Notes: generated from the letters alone by a model not told the origin. A DNA stretch of 64,000 bases from DATAGF01 sp963835685 (GCA_963835685.1 CAWIGI010000014.1:62001-126000), one strand, 5' to 3'; counted from the stretch's first letter, positions 9,489 through 16,877 are shown. Numbers and translations: made by a program.

Positions 9489-9911
9489 ATGACTGAGCTT
9501 CCCCTCACCGGTGGCTGCAACTGCGGGGCCGTGCGATTCGAGGTGACCGAGCCGCTCGTCCTGGCCAGCTACTGCCACTGCAAGCGCTGCCAGCGTCGCA
9601 GCGGGGCGGCCGCATCGGCGAGCGCGCACCCCGCGCCCGGCGCGTTCCGGATCGTCGCGGGCGAGGACAGGCTGCGCGTCTGGAAGCCCGAGGGCGGCGG
9701 CGAGAAATGGTTCTGCGGCGACTGTGGCTCGTCCCTCTTCGCCCGCAATCCCGGTCACGCCGATCCGATCGGCATCCGGATGGGGACCTTCGACGGCGAC
9801 CCGGGGATCCGGCCGAGCGTCCGTCAGTTCGTCGCCTACGCCGCGCCGTGGGAGCCGATCCCCGACGACGGACTGCCCCGCCACCCCGAGAGCCGCCACA
9901 CGGCGCGTTGA
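9489..9911 (+). CDS. GFA/CENP-V family zinc protein
   Basis: A 140-residue protein of the GFA (glutathione-dependent formaldehyde-activating-like) family. The zinc ligands are visible: GGCNCGAVRF (about residues 8-17), YCHCKRCQRRSG (about 30-41) and WFCGDCGSSLF (about 76-86). Members often have unproven S-hydroxymethyl-thiol chemistry; actual function here is unknown. ATG 9489 chosen because it opens directly into the conserved first strand; the frame is open upstream but with unconvincing sequence. It lies upstream of, and on the same strand as, the ArsR-SRPBCC gene, which has its own promoter. Confidence 0.85.
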   Translation: MTELPLTGGCNCGAVRFEVTEPLVLASYCHCKRCQRRSGAAASASAHPAPGAFRIVAGEDRLRVWKPEGGGEKWFCGDCGSSLFARNPGHADPIGIRMGTFDGDPGIRPSVRQFVAYAAPWEPIPDDGLPRHPESRHTAR

Positions 9912-9947
9912 CGCCGCGCCGGTGGCCGCGCGCGAACAGGTGACGTG

Positions 9948-9977
9948 TTGACAGGTGACCAAATAGTCACGTATTCT
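9948..9977 (+). promoter_or_regulatory. Promoter with ArsR-type operator
   Basis: A -35 TTGACA (9948-9953) and -10 TATTCT (9972-9977) are 18 bases apart. Between them lies the inverted repeat GTGAC-N6-GTCAC (9955-9970). The -10 ends eight bases before the ATG at 9986, so the transcript is probably leaderless. An operator filling the spacer is the usual layout for ArsR-family autorepression. Confidence 0.75.
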
Positions 9978-9985
9978 TCGGACGC

Positions 9986-10816
9986 ATGGACGCGGTGTTC
10001 AAGGCGGTCGCCGATCCCACGCGCCGAGGTCTGCTCGACGAGCTGTTCACGGAGGACGGGCAGACGCTGAGCGCGCTGGAAGCGCGGTTGCCGATGACCC
10101 GCTTCGGCGTGATGAAGCACCTGCGGGTGCTCGAGGAGGCGGGCCTGGTGACCACTCGGAGGCGTGGGCGCGAGAAGCTCCACTTCCTGAACCCGGTCCC
10201 GATCCGGCTCGTCCACGACCGCTGGGTGAGCAAGTACGCCGAGCCCTGGGCCGCGACGCTCACGGGCATCAAGCGAGAACTCGAGGAGGAGACGATGGAA
10301 CCGGTTGACGTCCCACACCAGGTGCCACTGAGCCCCGCTCCCGACGGCGACGGCGCAATGGCGGTGTTCGAGATCTACATCAAGACGACGCCAGAGCGCC
10401 TCTGGGAGGCGATCACCGACCCGCAGATGCGGGCGAGGTACAGCTTCGGAGTCGAGACCCACTCGGACTGGACGGCGGGCTCGAGCTACACGGCCTCGGT
10501 CCCCGGGGTCGACATCGCGGCGGGAGAGAACCTCGAGGTCGATCCCCCGCGCCGGCTCGTTCAGAGCTTCAACGCCCTCTGGAGCGACGACGTCAGGGCC
10601 GCGGGGACCTCGAGGGTCACGTGGGAGATCATCCCGGTCGGCGATTCATGCCGGCTGACCGTGATCCACGACCAGCTTCCCGAGGGCGCCAACCCGGAGC
10701 TCTACGGCGGCTGGCCGATGATCCTGTCCGGTCTGAAGACGCTGCTGGAGACCGGCGAGTCGCTCACCACGCCCGGCTCGCTGCTCCACTCGCAGGCCCA
10801 AGGGGCGGCCGGCTGA
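9986..10816 (+). CDS. ArsR-family regulator fused to an SRPBCC (AHSA1-like) domain
   Basis: A 276-residue fusion. Residues 1-90 are a winged-helix ArsR domain (AVADPTRRGLLDELF, then the recognition segment MTRFGVMKHLRVLEEAGLV). Residues about 125-265 are an AHSA1/START-like cavity domain (VFEIYIKTTPERLWEAITDPQMRARY, then WEIIPVGDSCRLTVIHDQL). In most actinobacteria these are two adjacent genes, so this is a one-protein version in which a ligand held by the SRPBCC cup could control DNA binding. No metal-binding cysteines typical of ArsR/SmtB sensors are present. An operator in its own promoter indicates autoregulation. Ligand unknown. Confidence 0.9.
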   Translation: MDAVFKAVADPTRRGLLDELFTEDGQTLSALEARLPMTRFGVMKHLRVLEEAGLVTTRRRGREKLHFLNPVPIRLVHDRWVSKYAEPWAATLTGIKRELEEETMEPVDVPHQVPLSPAPDGDGAMAVFEIYIKTTPERLWEAITDPQMRARYSFGVETHSDWTAGSSYTASVPGVDIAAGENLEVDPPRRLVQSFNALWSDDVRAAGTSRVTWEIIPVGDSCRLTVIHDQLPEGANPELYGGWPMILSGLKTLLETGESLTTPGSLLHSQAQGAAG

Positions 10817-10833
10817 GGGTCGTCACGGTGCTC

Positions 10834-10858
10834 GGAGGGCGGTTCCCCACCGCCCTCC
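10834..10858. terminator. Bidirectional hairpin between convergent genes
   Basis: GGAGGGCGGT (10834-10843), loop TCCCC and ACCGCCCTCC (10849-10858) form a perfect 10-bp stem, extended by one more C-G pair. It sits 18 bases after the ArsR-SRPBCC stop and 28 bases beyond the stop of the convergent PRC-barrel gene, so it can serve both. Confidence 0.7.
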
Positions 10859-10885
10859 GCCGCGTCATGGAGGATCGCTGCCGAG

Positions 10886-11260
10886 CTACCGGGCCGAGCG
10901 CTCCCGGTAACCCCGGCCGCCGGGGCCGTAGTACGTGCCGAGATCGTTGCGGTACGCCTCGTCGAAGCGGGTGTCGTCGTATTCCGGCGAGTTCTTGATC
11001 TCGTCCTTCGTGCGGTGGACGAACACCGTCGCGTCGTCGCGGTCGATGCGGTCGATGACCCCCGCGGGGAGTACGACCTTCTTCCCGAAGATCCAGGGCC
11101 CGGTGTCCACGACGATGTAGCTGACGTTCGTCTGGTATGTGGCCCGGTGGACCTTGCCGATCGAGCCGTCCAGCGCCTCGACCTTGTGGCCGGTGATGTC
11201 CAGGGCGTCGCCCCAGCCCGTGCCAGAGAAGACCCATATGTCGGTGGCCCTGGTGCTCAT
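10886..11260 (-). CDS. PRC-barrel domain protein
   Basis: A 124-residue protein with one PRC-barrel (about residues 18-80: LDITGHKVEALDGSIGKVHRA, then YIVVDTGPWIFGKKVVLPAGVIDRID) and a charged, tyrosine-rich tail. PRC-barrels are small beta-folds found in RimM, photosynthetic reaction centre H subunits and many stress proteins; a specific role cannot be given. ATG 11260 has a strong AGAAGGAGG. A GTTC-N16-GGGTAG promoter at 11297-11322 suggests SigB-type stress control, as for the second PRC-barrel gene at 12060. Confidence 0.85.
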   Translation of the reverse strand: MSTRATDIWVFSGTGWGDALDITGHKVEALDGSIGKVHRATYQTNVSYIVVDTGPWIFGKKVVLPAGVIDRIDRDDATVFVHRTKDEIKNSPEYDDTRFDEAYRNDLGTYYGPGGRGYRERSAR

Positions 11261-11296
11261 TGTGCCTCCTTCTGAGAGATGCCGTTGCTCCTACCG

Positions 11297-11322
11297 CTAC
11301 CCCCGCTTTGGCTCGCAGGAAC
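11297..11322 (-). promoter_or_regulatory. SigB/SigF-type promoter (GTTC-N16-GGGTAG)
   Basis: Read on the minus strand, GTTC (11319-11322) and GGGTAG (11297-11302) are separated by exactly 16 bases. This is the spacing and wording of actinobacterial SigB/SigF promoters. It precedes the PRC-barrel gene starting at 11260 with a leader of about 30 bases. Confidence 0.6.
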
Positions 11323-11798
11323 GGCGTGAAGGCCGCGACGGTCATCCCGGAACCTGGGTGGTTTCAGACCCGGGGACCAGCGTCGTGGCGCCCTCTGATG
11401 GGGGCCGGGACGCACCCGGCGCTGCGCGCCCAAGAACGCCCGGCCTACACTCCGAACATTCACAGCCGGATGGTGGCGGCGCCGGGGCGATGTTCCCCCC
11501 TCCTCGCCCCGGCGCGCTGCGACCCGACGACCGCCCCCGGGCCGACGTCCGGCGAAGACGACGGCCGCGACGATGGCGAATGCCCGGCCATCGGAGCCCC
11601 GCCCCTCGGACGGTTGGGGCTCACGGCCGTCAAGGTCGCGGAGTCGCGCTACCCCGCGGGCCGCGAACTTATCCCCGGGATTGTTCCCGCGGAACCGGGA
11701 TGTCTCCGCTCTCGGCGAACTGAGCCTCCGCGTCGTTCACGGTCTCGAGCTCAACCGCGTTACGTACCCGCCTGCTCGCGTCAAGGATTGGCGTGAGC
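11323..11798. other. Gap with no supported gene
   Basis: About 475 bases between two SigB-type promoters. Open frames exist on the plus strand but have no family features and read as low-complexity Arg/Pro/Ala. A short perfect palindrome, GTTCC-CGC-GGAAC, lies at 11683-11695. Nothing else was found. Confidence 0.6.
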
Positions 11799-11824
11799 GT
11801 TTGCGGAGCGGGGCCGCGGGGTAC
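11799..11824 (+). promoter_or_regulatory. SigB/SigF-type promoter (GTTT-N16-GGGTAC)
   Basis: GTTT (11799-11802) and GGGTAC (11819-11824) are separated by exactly 16 bases and lie 31 bases before the start of the 22-residue membrane peptide. This is the best match to the SigF consensus in the window. Confidence 0.7.
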
Positions 11825-11855
11825 AACCGCGCGCCCTCAATGAATTGGAGGAGTC

Positions 11856-11924
11856 GTGTACATCGGTATCGGCGCGCTCGTGTTGGTGATCATCATCGTC
11901 ATCCTGCTGATCATCCTGCTCTAG
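11856..11924 (+). CDS. 22-residue hydrophobic membrane peptide
   Basis: GTG at 11856 opens a 22-codon frame ending in TAG; the product reads MYIGIGALVL then VIIIVILLIILL, i.e. one membrane helix with no charged residue. GGAGGAG sits immediately upstream (11847-11853), and a SigB-type promoter precedes it. Codons are ATC/CTG/GTG-rich like real genes here. An alternative ATG at 11841 in another frame gives an Arg/His-rich sequence and is rejected. Very small single-helix proteins of this kind are known from actinobacterial stress regulons, but no function is assigned. It is too short for routine gene callers. Confidence 0.65.
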   Translation: MYIGIGALVLVIIIVILLIILL

Positions 11925-11983
11925 CCGCGCGCCCCCGGCCCGGCCAGCCGCGGCCCAACCCTCCTCGGGCGCAACGAGCTCCT

Positions 11984-12009
11984 GTTTCGCTCAGACCCGG
12001 CGGGGGAAT
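11984..12009 (+). promoter_or_regulatory. SigB/SigF-type promoter (GTTT-N16-GGGAAT)
   Basis: GTTT (11984-11987) and GGGAAT (12004-12009) are 16 bases apart. It precedes the second PRC-barrel gene with a leader of about 50 bases. Confidence 0.6.
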
Positions 12010-12059
12010 TTTATGTGCATGACGGCGTCTGTGCGCCGTCCCGGACAAGGAGAGCGAAG

Positions 12060-12572
12060 TTGACTACTGCGGATCGCCTTGCAGAGCGGCGCCACATCGG
12101 GCCCGAATACTCGGGGTTGACGCTGCCTCCGAGCATGGACCAGCTCGCCAAGATGAAGGTGCGCGACATGAACGGCGAGAAGATCGGCACGGTCGACGAC
12201 AGCTACACCGACGCGCAGGGGCCATACCTGCGGTACGTGGCCGTGAAGACCGGCTGGTTCGGCAGCAAGCGTCACCTCATCCCGATCGACGACGTGTTCG
12301 TGCAAAGCGAGGGTCGCAACACCTATCTGGTCGTGCCCTACACCGAGGAACAGCTGCGCGAAGGCCCGACCTTCGACCGCGACGAGCTCCTCACGCGCGC
12401 GCACGAGGAGCGCGTCTACAGGTACTACGGCCGCACCGGCTACTGGGACGCGGTCCGCGCCCGCCAGACGGCGCCGGCGCCCACGCGCGAGATCGCCGAG
12501 GCGGAGGTCGCCGACGCTATCGACCGCGGCGACGACCCCGACACCGTGGCTGTCAAGCGCTGGGGCGTCTGA
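12060..12572 (+). CDS. PRC-barrel domain protein with extended tail
   Basis: A 170-residue protein. The PRC-barrel (about residues 22-90) contains MKVRDMNGEKIGTVDDSYTD and YVAVKTGWFGSKRHLIPIDDV; the rest is charged and helical (REIAEAEVADAIDRG). TTG 12060 is preferred over GTG 12015 because AAGGAGAG lies six bases upstream and the earlier segment is not family-like. With the 22-residue peptide and the PRC gene at 10886 it forms a three-gene cluster behind SigB-type promoters. Function unknown; a stress role is inferred from the promoters only. Confidence 0.82.
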   Translation: MTTADRLAERRHIGPEYSGLTLPPSMDQLAKMKVRDMNGEKIGTVDDSYTDAQGPYLRYVAVKTGWFGSKRHLIPIDDVFVQSEGRNTYLVVPYTEEQLREGPTFDRDELLTRAHEERVYRYYGRTGYWDAVRARQTAPAPTREIAEAEVADAIDRGDDPDTVAVKRWGV

Positions 12573-12642
12573 CGACGTCGCCGTGAACGACCGCGGCAGC
12601 CCAGGCTAGCCGCGGCCGTTCCAGGAGCAGCGCGGGTCTGAC

Positions 12643-12703
12643 GATCGATGCCGCGCACGCCGCCCCGGTTGCCCGGCTGGCGGCGGCGTGCGCGGGGATC
12701 GAT
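12643..12703. repeat. Long imperfect inverted repeat
   Basis: Left arm 12643-12664 (GATCGATG then CCGCGCACGCCGCC) pairs with right arm 12679-12703 (GGCGGCGTGCGC then GGGGATCGAT) with few mismatches around a GC-rich loop. It lies after the PRC-barrel stop and beyond the 3' side of the convergent tRNA, so it may act as a terminator for either. Confidence 0.5.
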
Positions 12704-12736
12704 GGCATGGCGGATCTGATTCCTGGTCGCCATGCC
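12704..12736 (-). terminator. Hairpin directly after tRNA-Ala
   Basis: GGCATGGCG (12704-12712) and CGCCATGCC (12728-12736) form a perfect 9-bp stem whose edge is three bases from the tRNA 3' end. Probable transcription end or processing structure for the tRNA. Confidence 0.55.
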
Positions 12737-12738
12737 CA

Positions 12739-12811
12739 TGGAGGATACCGGGATCGAACCGGTGACCTCCGCCTTGCAAAGGCGGCGCTCTCCCAGCTGA
12801 GCTAATCCCCC
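12739..12811 (-). tRNA. tRNA-Ala (anticodon TGC)
   Basis: Read on the minus strand, the 73-base sequence starts GGGGGATTAGCTCAG, folds with a seven-pair acceptor stem (one G-U), a D-arm AGCTCAGCTGGGAGAGC, an anticodon arm with loop CTTTGCAAG (TGC anticodon), and the T-arm GGTTCGATCC. The 3' CCA is not encoded: the discriminator A is followed by TGG. Minus-strand sequence TACCGT about 12 bases upstream could be its -10 box. Confidence 0.95.
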
Positions 12812-12833
12812 GGAGCGGGCCTACGGTAGCATC

Positions 12834-12857
12834 GCGCCCCCGCGCCCCCGCGCCCCC
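12834..12857. repeat. Three tandem copies of GCGCCCCC
   Basis: Three exact 8-base copies directly upstream of the GTG at 12872. Too short to assign a role; it could be slippage-prone. Confidence 0.6.
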
Positions 12858-12871
12858 GACAGCGAGGCCCC

Positions 12872-13132
12872 GTGAGCGGCGACCCCTTCGGCACCGTCTA
12901 CCGGCTGCTGGACGAGCTCCAGATGAAGCACTACGAGATGGCCGGGCTGGTGGACGAGTACAAGAAGCTCGTCGAGGACCTCGAGGAGCGGGCCGATGCC
13001 GACCGCCTGAGGATGGCACGCAGCCTCCCCGGGGCGCGCTATCTGGTGAGCACCACCTTCGTGCGAGAGCAGTGGCTGAAGGTCGACGCGGAGCTCAGGC
13101 GCCTCTTCCCCGAGGAGCGCGACCCCGCCTAG
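12872..13132 (+). CDS. Small helical protein, unknown function
   Basis: An 86-residue, charged, mostly helical protein (LLDELQMKHYEMAGLVDEYKKLVEDLEERAD is likely a coiled coil; length exceeds any need for a domain call). No membrane segment and no cysteines. GTG 12872 is the only sensible start. Divergent from tRNA-Ala and convergent with the TIGR01777 epimerase, with which it shares a CTAG stop overlap (13129-13132). Codon use is like the neighbours, so it is probably real. Confidence 0.65.
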   Translation: MSGDPFGTVYRLLDELQMKHYEMAGLVDEYKKLVEDLEERADADRLRMARSLPGARYLVSTTFVREQWLKVDAELRRLFPEERDPA

Positions 13133-14025
13133 GTGAGCAGGTCGCGCAGGGCCGGCTCGGCCTCGGTGAAGCGGAAGGCGTACCCGGCCTCCAGAGCGGC
13201 GCGGGGGACGATGTGGCGGCTGTCCAGGGCCAGGGTGGCCTTCTCCCCCAACGCGAGCCGCAGCGCGATGGCCGGCGTCGGGAGAATTGTGGGCCGCCCG
13301 AGGACCCGGCCGAGCGCCCTGGTGAAGTCGCCCTGACGGACGATGCCCGGCGAGGCCGCATTGACGGGCCCCGAGACGCGGTCGTCGTCCAGCGCCAGCA
13401 GGTTGAGCCCCACCTGGTCCTCGATGTGGATCCAGGGCAGCCATTGGCGCCCGCCGCCGATCGGCCCGCCGGCGAAGAGCCGCACCGGCAGGGCGAGCTG
13501 GGGGAGCGCGCCGCCGTCCGGCGAGAGCGGGACTCCGGTGCGCAGCCGCACGACCCGTACCCCGCGGTCCTCGGCGCGGACCGCCTCGCGCTCCCAGGCC
13601 ACGGCGACGGCCGCCAGGTAGCTGGACCCGGGGCCGGCGCTCTCGTCGGTCGGCTCCTCGCGCGGGCCGTAGTAGTCGGCCCCGCTGGCGTTGACCAGCG
13701 TGCGCGGGCGATCGCGGCCGGCGAGCAGCGCGTCGACGAGCAGGCGGGTCGTCCCGACGCGGCTCTCGCGGAGCTCCCGCTTGCGGGCGGCGGTCCACGG
13801 CAGGAGATCGTCCGTCTTGGAGCCCGCGAGGTTGACGACGGCGTCGGCCTCGAGGGCGGCGTCGGGCGGCGGGCCCTCGGCGGGGTCCCAGCGCACGTCC
13901 TCTGCCCCGTCGATCCCCGCCCGCCCCCGGCGCGAGACCGCCACCACCTCGTCCCCGCGCGCGAGGAGCGCCCGGCTCACGGCGCCGCCGATCATCCCGG
14001 TCGCGCCCACGACCGCGACCCTCAT
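13129..14025 (-). CDS. TIGR01777-family epimerase (YfcH-like)
   Basis: A 298-residue extended-SDR protein of the TIGR01777 (YfcH/SulA-like) family. N-terminal NAD(P) motif VVGATGMIGGAVSRAL (residues 4-19), family-typical NLAGSKTD near 70, WTAARKRELRESRVGTTRLLV, the NASGADYYGP active-site strand near 112, and the C-terminal DUF1731-like segment PTPAIALRLALGEKATLAL. Substrate unknown; members are implicated in membrane or heme-related processes without firm proof. ATG at 14025. Head of a minus-strand group but with a 22-base gap to the next gene. Confidence 0.9.
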   Translation of the reverse strand: MRVAVVGATGMIGGAVSRALLARGDEVVAVSRRGRAGIDGAEDVRWDPAEGPPPDAALEADAVVNLAGSKTDDLLPWTAARKRELRESRVGTTRLLVDALLAGRDRPRTLVNASGADYYGPREEPTDESAGPGSSYLAAVAVAWEREAVRAEDRGVRVVRLRTGVPLSPDGGALPQLALPVRLFAGGPIGGGRQWLPWIHIEDQVGLNLLALDDDRVSGPVNAASPGIVRQGDFTRALGRVLGRPTILPTPAIALRLALGEKATLALDSRHIVPRAALEAGYAFRFTEAEPALRDLLT

Positions 14026-14047
14026 CGCGTGGGCTCCGGCCGCGCCG

Positions 14048-14515
14048 TCACCGGCCGCTGACCGGCCGTCGGTCGGCCCGGGCCAGCAGCAGCAGCTCCT
14101 CGGCGCCGATTCCCGGCGGCGGCGCGGCGCGCCCCATCGTGACCGTCCCCAGGCCCCGGCCGCGCAGGCGCAGCCTCAGCCGCGCGAGTGCCGGCTCGGA
14201 GGTCGGCCCGTCGGCGTCGGCCAGCAGCAGCGCCAGACCGCGCTCGCCGTCGCGCCACATCGCGTCTGTGTCCCGAACCGTGTTGCGGGTGAGCGCGGCG
14301 ACCCGCTCCAGGACGGGCCCGCCGTCGTCGGGCACGCCCAGGCAGACGAGCGTCATCGGCCGGCGCTGGCTCCGCGCGTCTCGAATCGCCTCCCCGAGCG
14401 AGCTCAGTAGCCCCTGGGGATCCGGCGGCCCGAGCGCCGCCGGCGCCGGCCCGAGGGGCTGATGCCGTGGGCTGCCGGCGTCGGTGCGCCGGCGTCGTGG
14501 CCCGGTGATCGTCAT
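14048..14515 (-). CDS. Degenerate GGDEF-like domain protein
   Basis: A 155-residue protein with an Arg/Pro-rich N-terminus and a region resembling a GGDEF/nucleotidyl-cyclase fold: EAIRDARSQRRPMTLVCLGV, then VRDTDAMWRDGERGLALLLADADG and a final EELLLLARADRR. The catalytic GG(D/E)EF loop is replaced by RDGERG, so it is unlikely to make c-di-GMP and may be a binding or structural relic. ATG 14515 overlaps the stop of the aldo/keto reductase as ATGA, so the two are co-translated. The family call is tentative. Confidence 0.55.
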   Translation of the reverse strand: MTITGPRRRRTDAGSPRHQPLGPAPAALGPPDPQGLLSSLGEAIRDARSQRRPMTLVCLGVPDDGGPVLERVAALTRNTVRDTDAMWRDGERGLALLLADADGPTSEPALARLRLRLRGRGLGTVTMGRAAPPPGIGAEELLLLARADRRPVSGR

Positions 14516-15525
14516 GCCTCAGCATATGCGTCCGAGGACCGATCGGGCGGCTCGCCGTGGCCGTAGTGGCCCGACGCCGCCGGGTGGCGCGCCAGGACCG
14601 CCTCGATCGCGGCCTCCTCGTCGGCCGTCAGCGGCGAGCCGGCCAGGGCCGCGTTGCGGACCGCCTGCTCCGCCGTCCGGGCGCCCACGATGGCGGACGT
14701 GACCTCGGGCCGGCGGAGGACCCACGCGACCGCGAGCCCGGCGACCCCGCCCTCGCGGCCCGCCTCGCGCGCCACCCCGGCGAGCTCGTCCACGACGGCC
14801 ACCCGCTCGGGGAAGGCGCCGTCCGCGAACAGCTCGCTCTCGGCGCGCCAGTCGCCGGCGGGGAACGTCGTCTCGGTCGACATCTTCCCGGTGAGCAGGC
14901 CGTGGGCGAGCGCCCCGTAGGCGATCACGCCGACGCCGTGCTCGCCGCACCACGGGAGCTCGGCCGCCTCGATGTCGCGGCGCATCAGGTGATAGCCCGG
15001 CTGGAACGAGTCGAGCGGGGCGACGGCCTGGGCGGGCCGCAGGTCGGCCAGCGCGTAGTTCGAGACCCCGATCGCGCGGATCTTCCCGGCCCGGCGCAGG
15101 TCCTCCAGCGCGCCGATCGTCTCCTCGGCGGTCACGCCGGCCACCGGCCAGTGCACCTGGTAGAGGTCGATGCGGTCGAGGCCCAGCGCCGCGAGGCTGC
15201 GATCGCAGGCGGCCCTCAGGTAGTCGGCCGAGGCCTCGCGCCAGATCCGGAGGGGTGGCCCGCTCTCCCATGCGACGCCGCCCTTGGTGGCCACGACCAC
15301 CTCCTCGCGGCGCTCGCGGACGGCCTGCCCGACGATGCGCTCCGCGCGGCCCTGGCCGTAGATGTCGGCGGTGTCGATCCAGTTGACGCCCGCGTCGATC
15401 GCCGCGTGGCACGCGGCGAGCGAGTCGGCGTCGTCGGCGCCGCCCCAGCGTCCGCCGAACACCCAGGTCCCGAGGCCGACGACCGACAGCTCGATGTCCG
15501 TACCGCCGAGGCGGCGTCGCTCCAC
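14512..15525 (-). CDS. Aldo/keto reductase
   Basis: A 337-residue NADPH-dependent (beta/alpha)8 reductase. N-terminal LGGTDIELSVVGLGTWVFGG, catalytic Asp/Tyr in WIDTADIYGQG (about residues 50-60), Lys in VVATKGGVAW, His in YQVHWP, and cofactor motif GVSNYA. Closest in style to the AKR12/13-like YghZ and glyceraldehyde-type groups; substrate not predictable. ATG 15525; stop overlaps the next gene. Transcribed with the degenerate GGDEF gene. Confidence 0.92.
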   Translation of the reverse strand: MERRRLGGTDIELSVVGLGTWVFGGRWGGADDADSLAACHAAIDAGVNWIDTADIYGQGRAERIVGQAVRERREEVVVATKGGVAWESGPPLRIWREASADYLRAACDRSLAALGLDRIDLYQVHWPVAGVTAEETIGALEDLRRAGKIRAIGVSNYALADLRPAQAVAPLDSFQPGYHLMRRDIEAAELPWCGEHGVGVIAYGALAHGLLTGKMSTETTFPAGDWRAESELFADGAFPERVAVVDELAGVAREAGREGGVAGLAVAWVLRRPEVTSAIVGARTAEQAVRNAALAGSPLTADEEAAIEAVLARHPAASGHYGHGEPPDRSSDAYAEA

Positions 15526-15553
15526 GTCCCCTCCCTCTCTCGCCGCCGCCAGG

Positions 15554-15994
15554 CTACTTGGGCGTCAGCGCCACCAATAGGCCGCCGTCGGCGTCGTAGG
15601 CCGGGAAGAAGTCGGCGGTGGCCGCGACGTCGCCGCCGGACCCGTTGGGGCGGAAGGTGCAGTCCACGTTCAGCACGCGGACGCCCCACTCGAGGCTGGT
15701 GGCGGCCGGGTCGCCGTTCGAGAACCCGGCGAGGCCGAGCCGCGCGACGACCTCGTGCCCGATCAGCTCGCCCTCCTGGTAGCCGGTGACCGCGAACGCC
15801 GCGTGGCCGGCGACGAGGATCCGCCGGTCCTGGTCGCAAACGATGAGCGCGGTCTTGGGACTGGCGTAGTAGTCCTCGAGGAGCTCGAAGGCGAAGCCGA
15901 AGCCGCAGCGGGAGCAGCCCCGCGGCTGGTGGCGAACGTTGCGGTCGCCTCCCGCCTCGCGGTAGGCGCAGCGCGGACAGAGGAAGACCGGCAC
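15554..15994 (-). CDS. Zinc-finger plus PAS-like domain protein
   Basis: A 146-residue protein. An N-terminal four-cysteine finger (CPRC at residues 6-9, CSRC at about 27-30) is followed by a PAS-like fold: YYASPKTALIVCDQDRRILVAGHAAFAVTGYQEGELIGHEVVARL and FRPNGSGGDVAATADFFPAYDADGGLLVAL. It lacks an output domain, so it may be a small sensor that acts through a partner. No partner is adjacent: the next downstream gene is the aldo/keto reductase. ATG 15994 assumed. Ligand unknown. Confidence 0.7.
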   Translation of the reverse strand: MPVFLCPRCAYREAGGDRNVRHQPRGCSRCGFGFAFELLEDYYASPKTALIVCDQDRRILVAGHAAFAVTGYQEGELIGHEVVARLGLAGFSNGDPAATSLEWGVRVLNVDCTFRPNGSGGDVAATADFFPAYDADGGLLVALTPK

Positions 15995-16043
15995 CCCCCC
16001 AATGGTAGCGGCGTCCCTGGTCGTCGCCCCGAGCCGAAACGCC

Positions 16044-16049
16044 TACGAT
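16044..16049 (+). promoter_or_regulatory. Leaderless -10 box (TACGAT) of uppP
   Basis: TACGAT ends nine bases before GTG 16059, which begins the conserved UppP N-terminus. No Shine-Dalgarno is visible. Confidence 0.55.
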
Positions 16050-16058
16050 TCCGCGGTC

Positions 16059-16877
16059 GTGTCGTGGCTCGAGGCCATCGTCCTCGGGATCGCCCAGGGG
16101 CTCACCGAGTTCCTGCCGATCTCGAGCACCGCCCACCTGCGCATCGTCCCCGCCTTCGCCGGCTGGGAGGATCCCGGGGCCTTCTTCACGGCGGTGGTCC
16201 AGCTCGGCACGATGCTGGCGGTCGTCATCTACTTCTGGCGCGACCTGCTCCGCATCGTCCGGACCTGGTTCCTCAGCCTCCGCCGGCCCGAGCTGCGGGG
16301 CGAGCTGGACGCCCGCATGGGGTGGTACGTGATCGTCGCGACGATCCCGATCGCGATCTTCGGCTTCGCCTTCCGGGACCAGATCGAGAGCGGGGCGCGC
16401 AACCTCTACCTCATCGGCGTCATGCTGATCGTCCTCGGCCTGGTCCTGCTGGCCGCCGACGTGACCTCCAAGCGGATCCGCGACGTCGGCGACGTTGGCA
16501 TGCGCGACGCGGTCTGGGTCGGCCTCGCCCAGGCGCTCGCCCTGGTCCCCGGCACCTCGCGCTCGGGGGCGACGATCACCGCCGGCCTCTTCCTGGGCCT
16601 GAAGCGCGAGGCCGCCGCCCGCTTCTCGTTCCTGCTGTCGGTGCCGGCGATCGTCCTCAGCGGGCTCTACGGGCTGCTGGAGATCTTCACCGGCGAGGAC
16701 GACGTCAGCCTCGGCGCCCTGACCATCGCGACGATCTTCGCGTTCATCTTCGGCTACCTGTCGATCGCCTTCCTGCTGCGCTTCCTGACCACCCACTCCA
16801 TGATGGTGTTCGTGGTGTACCGGCTCGTGCTCGGCGCGGTCGTGATCGCCCTGACGGCGGCGGGGACGATCTCCTAG
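16059..16877 (+). CDS. uppP: Undecaprenyl-diphosphatase (BacA/UppP)
   Basis: A 272-residue integral membrane phosphatase that recycles undecaprenyl pyrophosphate for cell-wall synthesis and can give bacitracin tolerance. Both signature segments are present: GLTEFLPISSTAHLRI (about residues 13-28) and PGTSRSGATITAGLFLGLKREAAARFSFLLSVP (second motif, about 162-194). Seven to eight membrane helices. The frame is open 19 codons further upstream, but GTG 16059 fits the family start and the leaderless promoter. Convergent with the STAS gene; stops overlap in CTAG (16874-16877). Confidence 0.95.
   Translation: MSWLEAIVLGIAQGLTEFLPISSTAHLRIVPAFAGWEDPGAFFTAVVQLGTMLAVVIYFWRDLLRIVRTWFLSLRRPELRGELDARMGWYVIVATIPIAIFGFAFRDQIESGARNLYLIGVMLIVLGLVLLAADVTSKRIRDVGDVGMRDAVWVGLAQALALVPGTSRSGATITAGLFLGLKREAAARFSFLLSVPAIVLSGLYGLLEIFTGEDDVSLGALTIATIFAFIFGYLSIAFLLRFLTTHSMMVFVVYRLVLGAVVIALTAAGTIS

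Noticed and set aside
11260..11796. Plus-strand 178-residue open frame in the gap after the PRC-barrel gene
   Set aside because: No ribosome site or family motif, composition drifts to Arg/Pro, and it covers two promoter regions on opposite strands.
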